A stretch of DNA of 64,000 nucleotides. It comes from Proteiniclasticum aestuarii (lineage in GTDB: Bacteria > Bacillota > Clostridia > Clostridiales > Clostridiaceae). Under the pieces are notes generated by a model that did not search any database, was not told the DNA's origin, and was given only the letters and a program-made list of their open reading frames with translations. Position 1 is the first letter of the stretch, and each line of letters opens with the position of its first letter. A program made the translations under genes and the position numbers. The DNA lies in assembly GCF_017368455.1 (NCBI RefSeq), contig NZ_JAFNJU010000009.1:120711-184710 (forward strand). Reading direction: 5' to 3'. Positions 46,877-55,607 of this stretch are shown here, one piece after another.

Positions 46877-48267
46877 TCGAGATAATGGATAAGTTCAAAG
46901 AAGAATGCGGCGTCTTCGGCATCAGCACGAAAGATACCCAGGCATCCTATGATGTCTATGATGGTCTCTTTGCCCTTCAGCACAGAGGACAGGAAAGCGC
47001 TGGCATCGCATCTTTTCATCAGGGAGAGATGCAGGTGAGAAAGAAGATGGGCCTTGTGTCCCAGGCTCTGACGAAAGAGGATCTGGATGAACTGGAAGGC
47101 ACCCTCGCCGTGGGACATGTGCGTTATTCCACTAAAGGGGACTCCAGTGTGCTCAATGCTCAGCCGCTGACGGCCAGAAGCAAATTCGGTTCCATGGCTG
47201 TTGCCCACAACGGAACACTGATCAACACGGAAGTCATCCGAAGCCTTTTGGAGGACAGCGGTGTCATCTTCCAGACCGATACGGATTCTGAAGTCATCGT
47301 GAATCTGATCTCAAGGGGGATTCATCGCGGTCTGGAAAATGCTGTCCTGGATGCCATCCGTACGGTGAAGGGGAGTTTCGCCCTGGTCATCGGATTCGGC
47401 AGCAAGCTCATCGGCATCAGAGATTCCTATGGAATTCGTCCTCTGGTGCTGGGAAAAAGGGGGGAGGACTACATCCTGGCTTCAGAAAGCTGCGCCATCG
47501 ACACCATAGGAGGAACGCTCATCAGGGACATTCTTCCAGGTGAAATGGTCATCATCGAAAACGGTGAAGTGAAGTCCTACATCTATTCCGAAAAGACCAC
47601 CCGTCAGACCTGTTCTTTTGAATACATCTATTTCGCCAGGCCGGATTCCGTCATCGACGGTATCAGTGTGCATTCTCTCCGGATCAGAACCGGCGAAATG
47701 CTCTATAAGGAGTCTCCTGTGGAAGCCGATGTGATCATAGGGGTACCGGATTCCGGTCTGGCTGCGGCCATCGGCTATTCCAGAGCCTCAGGCATTCCTT
47801 TTGATATCGGCTTTTCCAAGAACAAGTACATCGGAAGAAGCTTCATCACGCCTTCCCAGAAGGCTAGAGAAAAGGCTGTTTCCCTGAAGCTCAATGCCCA
47901 GAAGGAAGTGGTCTCCGGCAAAAGAGTCGTCCTCATCGACGATTCCATCGTCCGTGGCACAACTTCAAAGTATCTGGTGGATCTTCTCTACCGCGCCGGT
48001 GCCAAGGAAGTGCACTTCAAAGTCTCATCACCCATGGTCATGTTCCCCTGCTACTTCGGTATCGACACGCCCTACAGGGATACCCTCATCGCGTGCAAAA
48101 TGACGAAGGATGAAATCAGAGACTATATCGGAAGCACTTCACTGAGCTATCTGAGCAATGATGGCCTCATCGCTTCCCTTGGAAGCAGCGCCTTCTGCAC
48201 AGGATGCTTTCAGGGAGTCTACCCGCTGGGTGCGCCTAATGAATTTCTGGAGGTCGTGAATATATGA
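46873..48267 (+). CDS. purF: Amidophosphoribosyltransferase
   Basis: A 464-residue enzyme for the first step of purine synthesis. C12 in ECGVFG is the nucleophile, exposed by removal of an 11-residue propeptide as in the B. subtilis type. [14 protein letters not shown] is the PRPP loop. C-terminal cysteines in [13 protein letters not shown] fit the [4Fe-4S] cluster of this oxygen-sensitive form. It overlaps purC and purM. The ATG at 46873 is supported by AGGGGGA. Confidence 0.96.
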   Translation: MIEIMDKFKEECGVFGISTKDTQASYDVYDGLFALQHRGQESAGIASFHQGEMQVRKKMGLVSQALTKEDLDELEGTLAVGHVRYSTKGDSSVLNAQPLTARSKFGSMAVAHNGTLINTEVIRSLLEDSGVIFQTDTDSEVIVNLISRGIHRGLENAVLDAIRTVKGSFALVIGFGSKLIGIRDSYGIRPLVLGKRGEDYILASESCAIDTIGGTLIRDILPGEMVIIENGEVKSYIYSEKTTRQTCSFEYIYFARPDSVIDGISVHSLRIRTGEMLYKESPVEADVIIGVPDSGLAAAIGYSRASGIPFDIGFSKNKYIGRSFITPSQKAREKAVSLKLNAQKEVVSGKRVVLIDDSIVRGTTSKYLVDLLYRAGAKEVHFKVSSPMVMFPCYFGIDTPYRDTLIACKMTKDEIRDYIGSTSLSYLSNDGLIASLGSSAFCTGCFQGVYPLGAPNEFLEVVNI

Positions 48268-49265
48268 TGGATTACAGAACCGCTGGTGTGAATATCGAGG
48301 AAGGATACAAATCAGTGGAGAAAATAAAAGGCTATGCCAAAAGAACCCTGAGCCCTCTCGTGCTCAATACTCTGGGCTCCTTTGCCGGAATGATGGAAAT
48401 CCCGGAAGGGTACAGAAGACCGGTGCTCATTTCAGGTACAGATGGAGTCGGCACCAAGCTGAGGATCGCCTTCGATCTTGGAAAATACGATACCGTCGGC
48501 ATCGACTGTGTCGCCATGTGCGTCAATGACATTCTGTGCCATGGGGCTCAGCCGCTGTTTTTTCTGGATTACATCGCCTGCGGAAAGCTCGATGCGGAAG
48601 TATCCTCGGAACTGGTGAAAGGAATCGCAGAGGGTTGTCTTCAGGGAGGACTTTCTCTCATCGGAGGAGAAACTGCCGAGATGCCGGGATTCTATGAAGA
48701 GGGAGACTATGACATGGCAGGTTTCGCCGTAGGTGTCAGTGAAAAGGATGCGATCATCACCGGAGATGAGATCAGACCCGGAGATGTGCTCATCGGACTG
48801 CCTTCTTCAGGATTTCACTCCAACGGATACTCCCTTCTGCGCAGAGTTTTCACCGACTATCAGGAGTCCTTTCAGGACACCACCATGGGCGAGTATCTGC
48901 TGAGACCTACGAGAATCTATACCGACATTGTGCAAAAAGCCATGAAGAACTTCGTAATCAGAGGTATGGCCCATGTCACAGGTGGGGGTTTCATCGAGAA
49001 TCTGCCCAGAATGCTTACCAGTAGCGCTCTGCGCATCAATGTGAATCTTGATTCCTATGCCCTTCCAGAGATCTACAGACTTCTGGAGGAACGCGGCGTG
49101 AAAAGGGACACTTTCTATAACACCTTCAACACAGGAATCGGCTACGTTTTCTGCATCCGCAGAGAAGACTGCGCACAGTTCATGGAATTTCTGAAGGCCA
49201 ACGGAGAATTTCCTGTGGAGCTTGGTTATATCGATGAAGGGGAAGAAGCAATATGTTTAAGATAG
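48264..49265 (+). CDS. purM: Phosphoribosylformylglycinamidine cyclo-ligase
   Basis: A 333-residue AIR synthetase. It has SGTDGVGTKLRIAF (near residue 53), CVNDILCHGAQPLFFLDYIA, GGETAEMPGFY and the HVTGGGFIENLPRML block. It closes the imidazole ring using ATP. The start overlaps the purF stop (ATGATG), and its end overlaps purN by 13 bp. Length is normal. Confidence 0.96.
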   Translation: MMDYRTAGVNIEEGYKSVEKIKGYAKRTLSPLVLNTLGSFAGMMEIPEGYRRPVLISGTDGVGTKLRIAFDLGKYDTVGIDCVAMCVNDILCHGAQPLFFLDYIACGKLDAEVSSELVKGIAEGCLQGGLSLIGGETAEMPGFYEEGDYDMAGFAVGVSEKDAIITGDEIRPGDVLIGLPSSGFHSNGYSLLRRVFTDYQESFQDTTMGEYLLRPTRIYTDIVQKAMKNFVIRGMAHVTGGGFIENLPRMLTSSALRINVNLDSYALPEIYRLLEERGVKRDTFYNTFNTGIGYVFCIRREDCAQFMEFLKANGEFPVELGYIDEGEEAICLR

Positions 49266-49840
49266 CAGTACTTATTTCCGGTGCAGGCACAACGCTGAAA
49301 TCCATTCTGGATGACGCAGAAAAAGATGGAGCCTACGAAGTGGGCCTTGTGCTCTGCGACCGCAGATGCGGCGGCATTCAATACGCGCAGGAGAAGCAGA
49401 TTCCCTTCAAGATTCTGGAGCGAGACAGCATGCTCTCTGAGCGAATTCTTGAAGAAGTGGAGTCCTTCGACCTGGTGGTTCTGGCGGGATTTCTCTCCAT
49501 TCTGGAAGGAAAGGTCCTTCAGGCCATGAAGGACAGGATCATCAATCTTCATCCGTCTCTTCTCCCGTCTTTCGGAGGTAGAGGTATGTATGGGATCCAT
49601 GTCCACGAAGCCGTCTACAAATCAGGTATGCCCATATCCGGATGCACCGTCCATTATGTGGACGAGAAGGTGGACGGCGGGAGTTTCATCCTGAAGCGCA
49701 TCATCGGCATCAGAGATGCGAAGAATCCGGAAGAGATTCAGTCACTCGTTTCTTCGATCGAAAAAGGCGCTCTGACCGACGCGATCAGACTGCTTGCAAA
49801 AGGGGAGGATATCTATGAGAGCACTCATCAGTGTATATGA
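49253..49840 (+). CDS. purN: Phosphoribosylglycinamide formyltransferase
   Basis: A 195-residue folate-dependent transformylase. It has ISGAGTTLKSIL (family SGxGSNL, with T for S/N), LAGFLSIL, NLHPSLLPSFGG and the catalytic H/D region (GCTVHYVDEKVDGGSFI). The start lies within purM, and its last 26 bases overlap purH. The GRGMYGIHVHEAV segment is typical of the family. Confidence 0.95.
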   Translation: MFKIAVLISGAGTTLKSILDDAEKDGAYEVGLVLCDRRCGGIQYAQEKQIPFKILERDSMLSERILEEVESFDLVVLAGFLSILEGKVLQAMKDRIINLHPSLLPSFGGRGMYGIHVHEAVYKSGMPISGCTVHYVDEKVDGGSFILKRIIGIRDAKNPEEIQSLVSSIEKGALTDAIRLLAKGEDIYESTHQCI

Positions 49841-51314
49841 CAAAAGCGGACTAAAGGAACTGGCGGATTTCTTCGTGAAACATGACATTGAAATGATTTC
49901 CACAGGAGGCACCTACGCCTATCTGAGAGAAAACGGATTTCATCCGGTCAAAGTGGAAGAGATCACTGGGTCCAGAGAAATTCTCGGCGGTAGAGTCAAG
50001 ACGCTGCATCCGATGCTCCATGGCGGAATTCTCTACAGAAGAGATCTGCCTGAAGATCTTCTGGAAGTGGAAGCGGAAGGAATCGAAGGAATTGATTTCG
50101 TTTGCGTGAATCTCTATCCCTTTTTCGATAAGCTCAAGGAAAACCTGACCACAGATGAACAGGTGGAGTTCATCGACATCGGCGGACCCACCATGCTCCG
50201 CGCGGCAGCGAAGAACTACCGATATGTGTATACCCTGTCCGATCCTTCAGACTATAAAGACTTCATATCGATCTACAGTGAAGGAACCGATGAGGAAAAG
50301 GCTTCCTTGAGAAGAAGGCTCGCAGGACAGGTCTTTAACCTCATGGGTGCTTACGACAGCGCCGTCTCAAACTTTCTCCTGAAAGAGGAGGAGAAGAGAT
50401 ATCTCAGTCTTTCCTACAGAAAAGTATCTGATCTGAGATACGGAGAAAACCCCCATCAGAGCGCCTCCGTATATGAATCCCTGGACACCGAAGGTGCGCT
50501 GAAAAACATCGAAATTCTCTGGGGAAAGGAGCTTTCCTACAACAACTTCAAAGATCTGGACATCGCATGGAAAGTGGCCAGCTCCTTTGATGAGCCTGCC
50601 TGCTGCGCCCTGAAGCACAACACGCCCTGCGGTGTAGCCCTGGGAAAAGATGATTTTGAAGCCTACAGCAAGGCCTATGAAGGCGATCCTGTTTCCATTT
50701 TCGGCGGCATCGTCGCGTTGAACTGCAGCGTCACAAGAGAAACCGCGCTGAAAATGAATGAGATCTTCCTGGAAGTTGTCATGGCACCTGCCTTCACGGA
50801 AGAGGCACTGGAAGTACTGAAGAAAAAGAAGAATCTGAGAATCATCCGACTAAACGAAGCACCTTCCTCCAGAAGAGCCTATGTATCCCTGGATGGTCTG
50901 ATGCTGTCACAGGACGAAGATCTTGAGGATTACAATGCACTTCGGGTCGTTACAAAAAAGGCACCGGATCAGGAAGAACAGGAAGAAATGGAATTCGCCT
51001 ATAAAGTCGTCAAGTTCGTCAAGTCCAATGCCATCGTTGTCACCAAAGACAGGATGACCCTTGGCATTGGTGGAGGACAGGTCAACAGAATCGATGCCGC
51101 GAAATTCGCCCTGGAGAAATCCAAAGGGCAGGGCGTGATTCTTGCATCTGATGCTTTCTTCCCCTTCAGCGATGTGGTGGAGGAAGCCTCCAGACAGGGC
51201 ATCAGGGGAATCATTCAGCCCGGAGGTTCCTTAAGGGACCAGGATTCCATCGATCTTTGCGATGAAAAGGGAATCTCCATGATTTTCACCTCAATGAGAC
51301 ATTTCAAACACTAG
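49815..51314 (+). CDS. purH: Bifunctional AICAR transformylase/IMP cyclohydrolase
   Basis: A 499-residue bifunctional enzyme. The N-terminal IMP cyclohydrolase spans about 1-190 (SVYDKSGL, STGGTYAYL, GGRVKTLHPMLHGGIL). The C-terminal AICAR formyltransferase spans about 200-499 (RYGENPHQSA, LKHNTPCGVALG, GGGQVNRIDA). The frame opens at 49794, but GGGGAGG sits 6 bases before the ATG at 49815. The canonical KHxNPCG motif reads KHNTPCG here. Confidence 0.96.
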   Translation: MRALISVYDKSGLKELADFFVKHDIEMISTGGTYAYLRENGFHPVKVEEITGSREILGGRVKTLHPMLHGGILYRRDLPEDLLEVEAEGIEGIDFVCVNLYPFFDKLKENLTTDEQVEFIDIGGPTMLRAAAKNYRYVYTLSDPSDYKDFISIYSEGTDEEKASLRRRLAGQVFNLMGAYDSAVSNFLLKEEEKRYLSLSYRKVSDLRYGENPHQSASVYESLDTEGALKNIEILWGKELSYNNFKDLDIAWKVASSFDEPACCALKHNTPCGVALGKDDFEAYSKAYEGDPVSIFGGIVALNCSVTRETALKMNEIFLEVVMAPAFTEEALEVLKKKKNLRIIRLNEAPSSRRAYVSLDGLMLSQDEDLEDYNALRVVTKKAPDQEEQEEMEFAYKVVKFVKSNAIVVTKDRMTLGIGGGQVNRIDAAKFALEKSKGQGVILASDAFFPFSDVVEEASRQGIRGIIQPGGSLRDQDSIDLCDEKGISMIFTSMRHFKH

Positions 51315-51323
51315 GAGGTCAAC

Positions 51324-52577
51324 ATGAAAATTCTAATCATTGGTGAAGGAGCCAGAGAACATGCCATCGCCCGAAAACTGGCCGCATCGGAAAAGGTCAG
51401 TGCCATTTATGTGGCGCCAGGAAACGGCGGTACAAAGCGACTGGAGAAATGCACAAATATTCCCAAAGGGACCCTTGCAAAGCTGAGAGATTTCGCCAGT
51501 GCGCAGGAGATCGACTATACTGTTGTGGGTCCGGAAGCGGATCTCATGGAAGGAATTGTGGACCTGTTCCACGAGGCAGGCCTTAAGATCATCGGACCGC
51601 ACAGAGCGGCCGCGCTTCTGGAAGGGTCCAAGGCACTGGCCAAGGATTTCATGGTGAAATACGGCATCAAGACCGCTGCCTATGAAGTCTTCACGGACTT
51701 TACAGCGGCAAAGAGATACCTTGCCTCATCGGCATACCCTCTGGTCATCAAGGCGGATGGGCTGGCTGCAGGCAAGGGGGTCGAAATTCTGGAGACCTAT
51801 GAGGATGCGCTGAAAACCCTGGAAGCCTTCATGCTGGAGGAGAAATTCAGCGAAGCAGGCAAAAAAGTGGTCATAGAAGAATATCTCACCGGAAAAGAGG
51901 CCTCCATCATCACACTTTATGATGGAAAAAGCATCATCGCCCTGAACTCCACCATGGACCACAAGAAGATCAGGGAAGGAGAGACAGGGCTCAATACCGG
52001 CGGGATGGGTTCACTGACCCCCAATCCTCATTTCACGGAAGTTATGCAGGAAGATTTCAGACAGAACATCCTGAATCGGACCCTGGTCGGTCTGAAGGAG
52101 GAAAACCTCACGTTCAGAGGAATCATCTTCTTCGGGCTGATGCTTACGGAAAAAGGGACCTATCTTCTGGAATACAATCTGAGATTCGGAGATCCTGAAA
52201 CCCAGAGTCTGCTGGAGACCCTGGAGAGCGATCTAAACGTTCTGTTCCTGAAGATGCTGGAAGGAACCCTAAAGGAGGAAGATGTGGTCTGCTCTTCCGA
52301 CAGCGCCCTTTGTGTCGTTCTGTCAGGGAAAGGATATCCGAAGAGCTGTGAAAAAGACATTGATGTGACTTCATTCTTCGACGCGGAAGGGGAGAAGATC
52401 CGGGTCTATTCCTACGCCAGCAAAGCGGAAGAGAACAAGATCCGCTCTTCCTCCGGCAGAGTGCTGTCTGTGGTCTCCAGAGGAGAAATGGAAGAGTGCA
52501 TGAAAAACGTCTACGATTTTCTTGGTGAAAATCGTAATGAAAACCTTTATTACAGAAAAGATATAGGCAGAATATAA
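51324..52577 (+). CDS. purD: Phosphoribosylamine--glycine ligase
   Basis: A 417-residue ATP-grasp enzyme. It has GEGAREHAIARKLA and the GNGGT loop near the N-terminus, VIKADGLAAGKGV (near 142), the GGMGSLTPNPHF block, and EYNLRFGDPETQ. It joins glycine to phosphoribosylamine. AGGAGG precedes the ATG. It is the last pur gene here; purA, purB, purK and guaAB are not in the window. No clear terminator follows before the SAM riboswitch promoter. Confidence 0.96.
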   Translation: MKILIIGEGAREHAIARKLAASEKVSAIYVAPGNGGTKRLEKCTNIPKGTLAKLRDFASAQEIDYTVVGPEADLMEGIVDLFHEAGLKIIGPHRAAALLEGSKALAKDFMVKYGIKTAAYEVFTDFTAAKRYLASSAYPLVIKADGLAAGKGVEILETYEDALKTLEAFMLEEKFSEAGKKVVIEEYLTGKEASIITLYDGKSIIALNSTMDHKKIREGETGLNTGGMGSLTPNPHFTEVMQEDFRQNILNRTLVGLKEENLTFRGIIFFGLMLTEKGTYLLEYNLRFGDPETQSLLETLESDLNVLFLKMLEGTLKEEDVVCSSDSALCVVLSGKGYPKSCEKDIDVTSFFDAEGEKIRVYSYASKAEENKIRSSSGRVLSVVSRGEMEECMKNVYDFLGENRNENLYYRKDIGRI

Positions 52578-52627
52578 GAATTTAAACCTTTACAAATATC
52601 ACAATGATAAAGATGGTCCGGTGTTTA

Positions 52628-52655
52628 TTGACATCTTTTTGAATCGTGTTACTAT
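52628..52655 (+). promoter_or_regulatory. Promoter of the metNIQ unit
   Basis: TTGACA (52628-52633), a 16-base spacer, and TACTAT (52650-52655). Transcription would start just before the riboswitch. Confidence 0.65.
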
Positions 52656-52678
52656 TTATATAACGAAATATTAATATT

Positions 52679-52784
52679 TTCTTATCTAGAGAGGTGGAGG
52701 GAAAGGCCCTGTGAAACCCGGCAACCAATACAGCATCTGCTGTATATGGTGCCAATTCCTGCAGCAGTAGCTGAAAGATGAGAA
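52679..52784 (+). promoter_or_regulatory. SAM-I (S-box) riboswitch aptamer
   Basis: The conserved S-box core is readable: TTCTTATCT (P1), AGAGAGGTGGAGGGA, GGCCCTGTGAAACCCGGCAACC in two parts, and closing AGATGAGAA pairing with the 5' end (one G-U). SAM binding would favour the downstream terminator and switch off methionine uptake. Confidence 0.96.
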
Positions 52785-52800
52785 TAAGCTTTTAGATTTC

Positions 52801-52835
52801 ATTCGTCTAAGTTTATTCTTAGGCGAATTTTATTT
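52801..52835 (+). terminator. Riboswitch-controlled terminator
   Basis: ATTCGTCTAAG (52801-52811) pairs with CTTAGGCGAAT (52818-52828, one G-U), loop TTTATT, followed by TTTATTTT. It is the expression platform of the SAM-I riboswitch. Confidence 0.9.
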
Positions 52836-52880
52836 TGCCGTTTTTGATGAATTCATCAGAAAAAATGTGAGGTGTAGTGA

Positions 52881-53852
52881 TTGATCGAAATTAAAAATCT
52901 AGAAAAACAGTATGACAGTCAGGAAGTCATCCGAGATGTATCCTTCCGGATCGAGAAAGGAGAGATCTTCGGTATTGTCGGAAGAAGTGGAGTGGGCAAA
53001 TCCACGCTGCTCCGATGCATCAATGCCCTGGAACCCTTCAACAGTGGAGACATCATCGTAGATGGAATCTCCATCGGTTCGCTTGATTCCGATGGGGTAC
53101 GAAGACTGCGAAAAAAAGTATCCATGATCTTTCAGAATTTTAATCTTCTGAATCAGAAAACTGCACTGGAAAACGTGGCACTTCCTATGGAGATCTGGGG
53201 CTATGATAAAAAAACCATCCAGTCCCGGGCGAAGGAACTGCTGACTCTTGTAGGTCTTTCTGACAAATACAAGAGCAAACCGCGCGCTCTTTCCGGTGGA
53301 GAAAAACAGCGTGTAGCCATTGCAAGGGCCCTTGCACTGGACCCTGAATTTCTTCTCTGTGACGAAGCGACATCCGCACTGGACCCCAACACAACCAAGG
53401 AGATTCTTGCTCTTCTGAAGAAAATCAACAGGGAGCTGGGCCTTACGCTGGTTGTGGTGACCCATCAGATGGAAGTCGTCAAAGACATCTGTCAGAGGGT
53501 TGCGGTGATGGAAGGAGGAAAAGTGTCTGCCCTTGGCAAGGTGGAGGATCTGTTCCTCAATCCCGCAAAGAGCCTGAAGAAGCTCATCGGCGAAGACGAA
53601 ATGGAGATTCTTCCAAAGGGGACCAGCATCCGAATCTTCTTCACGAAGGATTACAGCAATCAGACCATCATCACGAACATGAGCAGGGACCTAAGCGTGG
53701 ACTTCTCCATCGTGTGGGGCAAGCTGGAAAACTTCAGCGGAAATGTACTTGGAAGTCTCGTCATCAATATAAATCCTGCAGACAAGGATCAGATTGTATC
53801 CTATCTGACAGAGAAGGGTCTCAATGTGGAGGTGATATATAATGAATCTTAA
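52881..53852 (+). CDS. metN: Methionine ABC transporter, ATP-binding protein
   Basis: A 323-residue ATPase. Walker A is GRSGVGKST (34-42), signature LSGGEKQR (near 139), Walker B LLCDEATSALD, and a C-terminal NIL domain (about 245-320) that senses cytoplasmic methionine. The start must be the TTG at 52881, because a TGA lies in frame directly upstream; GAGGTG precedes it. The upstream SAM riboswitch confirms methionine as substrate. It overlaps metI by 11 bp. Confidence 0.95.
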   Translation: MIEIKNLEKQYDSQEVIRDVSFRIEKGEIFGIVGRSGVGKSTLLRCINALEPFNSGDIIVDGISIGSLDSDGVRRLRKKVSMIFQNFNLLNQKTALENVALPMEIWGYDKKTIQSRAKELLTLVGLSDKYKSKPRALSGGEKQRVAIARALALDPEFLLCDEATSALDPNTTKEILALLKKINRELGLTLVVVTHQMEVVKDICQRVAVMEGGKVSALGKVEDLFLNPAKSLKKLIGEDEMEILPKGTSIRIFFTKDYSNQTIITNMSRDLSVDFSIVWGKLENFSGNVLGSLVININPADKDQIVSYLTEKGLNVEVIYNES

Positions 53853-54483
53853 CGGCTATATAGAGGCGCTTTTAGAATCATTACTTATGATCAGCGTTTC
53901 TGGCATACTATCAATTTTATTCGGATTCTTCATTGCAATTGTCCTGGTCTACACCAAGGAGAAAGGATTGAAACCAAAACCATCCTTATATAATACGCTG
54001 GATTTCTTCATCAATGTGTTCAGAAGTTTTCCATTCATCATCCTGATGTTTCTTCTGTTTCCATTATCCAGATTCATAGTAGGAACATCCATCGGCACCA
54101 CTGCCGCCATCGTTCCACTGACCATCGCCGCTACACCCTTTGCGGCGCGAATCATAGAGGGTTCACTGGACACCGTGGATCCCGGCATCATTGAAGCGGC
54201 GAAATCCTTCGGTGCAACCAATGCGCAGATTATCTTCAAAGTGATGCTCATCGAAGCGCTGCCGAATTTAGTACAGGGCATCACGAACATATTCATTAAT
54301 ATCGTGGGATACTCCGCCATGGCGGGTATCATCGGAGGTGGAGGACTTGGTGCGGTGGCCATCAACTATGGTTATTACAGATGGGAGAACACCATCATGT
54401 TCATCATCGTCATTATGATCTTTGCAGTAGTACAGATCATACAGTCCATCGGCAACCAGATTTTCAAGCTTCTGTTGAGATAA
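53842..54483 (+). CDS. metI: Methionine ABC transporter, permease
   Basis: A 213-residue permease with five membrane helices. The coupling EAA loop is visible as IIEAAKSFGATNAQIIFKVMLIEALP (residues about 112-137). It forms the membrane channel with MetN. GGAGGTG lies inside the 3' end of metN before the ATG. Length is typical for MetI. Confidence 0.95.
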   Translation: MNLNGYIEALLESLLMISVSGILSILFGFFIAIVLVYTKEKGLKPKPSLYNTLDFFINVFRSFPFIILMFLLFPLSRFIVGTSIGTTAAIVPLTIAATPFAARIIEGSLDTVDPGIIEAAKSFGATNAQIIFKVMLIEALPNLVQGITNIFINIVGYSAMAGIIGGGGLGAVAINYGYYRWENTIMFIIVIMIFAVVQIIQSIGNQIFKLLLR

Positions 54484-54619
54484 ATCCTTCTTAAAGTCCG
54501 GCGTAGCTGAAGAAACATGTTACTATTTTAACAAATTGAGTAAAATCAGAAAATATCAGTAAAAACAAATCAGTACAGTTATGAAAAACAGATAATAAAC
54601 AAAAAGCGAGGGAAACAAA

Positions 54620-55414
54620 ATGAAAAAGACATATAAACTGCTAACCGCATCACTTCTGGCACTCGGACTTCTGGCAGGTTGCAGCACCAGCGAAGAAGCT
54701 GACGAAAAAATCGTTGTAGGCGCTTCCGCTGTGCCCCATGCAGAAATTCTGGAAAATGTCCGGGAAGATCTGAAGGAACTTGGATATGAACTGGAAGTCA
54801 CCATATTCAATGACTATGTGCTTCCGAACAAGTCTCTGTCAGAAGGGCAGCTGGATGCCAATTTCTTCCAGCACATCCCATACCTTGAAGAGATGAACAG
54901 CAATGAAGATCTTGGACTCACTTATACAGTCAGAGTTCATATCGAACCTATGGCATTATATTCCGACAAAATCGAAACGCTTGAGGAACTGGCAGATGGG
55001 GCTACCATCGCCATCCCGAACGATGCGACCAACGGTTCCAGAGCGCTGAAGCTCCTGGCTGACAACGGACTCATCACACTGGCTGATTCTGAAATCGCAT
55101 CCGTTCTCGACATCACAGACAATCCGAAGAATCTTCAGTTCACTGAACTGGATGCACCAGCTCTCCCAAGAACCCTGGTCGACGTAGATGCGGCAGTCAT
55201 CAATACGAACTATGCCATCGAAGCAGATCTTAATCCGCTGGATGATGCTCTGATCATCGAATCTGGAGAATCACCCTACGCCAACGTGCTTGCAGTGAGA
55301 GAAGAAGACAAGGATTCCGAAAAGACCAAAGCCCTGGATCAGGTCCTGAACAGTGAAAAGACAAGGACGTTCATCGAAGAGCAGTATGAGGGAACCATTT
55401 TCCCCGCATTTTAA
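54620..55414 (+). CDS. metQ: Methionine-binding lipoprotein
   Basis: A 264-residue NlpA-family solute-binding protein. A signal peptide ends in the lipobox LLAGC with lipidated C21. The mature part shows VGASAVPHAEILE, FQHIPYLEEMN and the TFIEEQYEGTIFPAF ending typical of MetQ. It captures methionine outside the membrane. It lies 136 bp after metI, with GCGAGGG before the ATG. No separate promoter or riboswitch was recognised in that gap. Confidence 0.95.
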   Translation: MKKTYKLLTASLLALGLLAGCSTSEEADEKIVVGASAVPHAEILENVREDLKELGYELEVTIFNDYVLPNKSLSEGQLDANFFQHIPYLEEMNSNEDLGLTYTVRVHIEPMALYSDKIETLEELADGATIAIPNDATNGSRALKLLADNGLITLADSEIASVLDITDNPKNLQFTELDAPALPRTLVDVDAAVINTNYAIEADLNPLDDALIIESGESPYANVLAVREEDKDSEKTKALDQVLNSEKTRTFIEEQYEGTIFPAF

Positions 55415-55469
55415 ACTGTACTAAAAAAGAACAGAATAAAATCAGTCACAAAGAAAGAAATCAAAACAG

Positions 55470-55498
55470 AAAAAACCGTTGAATATCAACGGTTTTTT
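55470..55498 (+). terminator. Intrinsic terminator after metQ
   Basis: AAAAAACCGTTGA (55470-55482) pairs perfectly with TCAACGGTTTTTT (55486-55498), loop ATA. Confidence 0.92.
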
Positions 55499-55607
55499 CA
55501 TTTCTAAGTTATTGTTAATTCTATGACAAATATTGTTAATGAACGTTTACAATGTTATACTATATTGTGTATTTGTTATATTTTAGATTAAATTTAGGGG
55601 GATGTAT

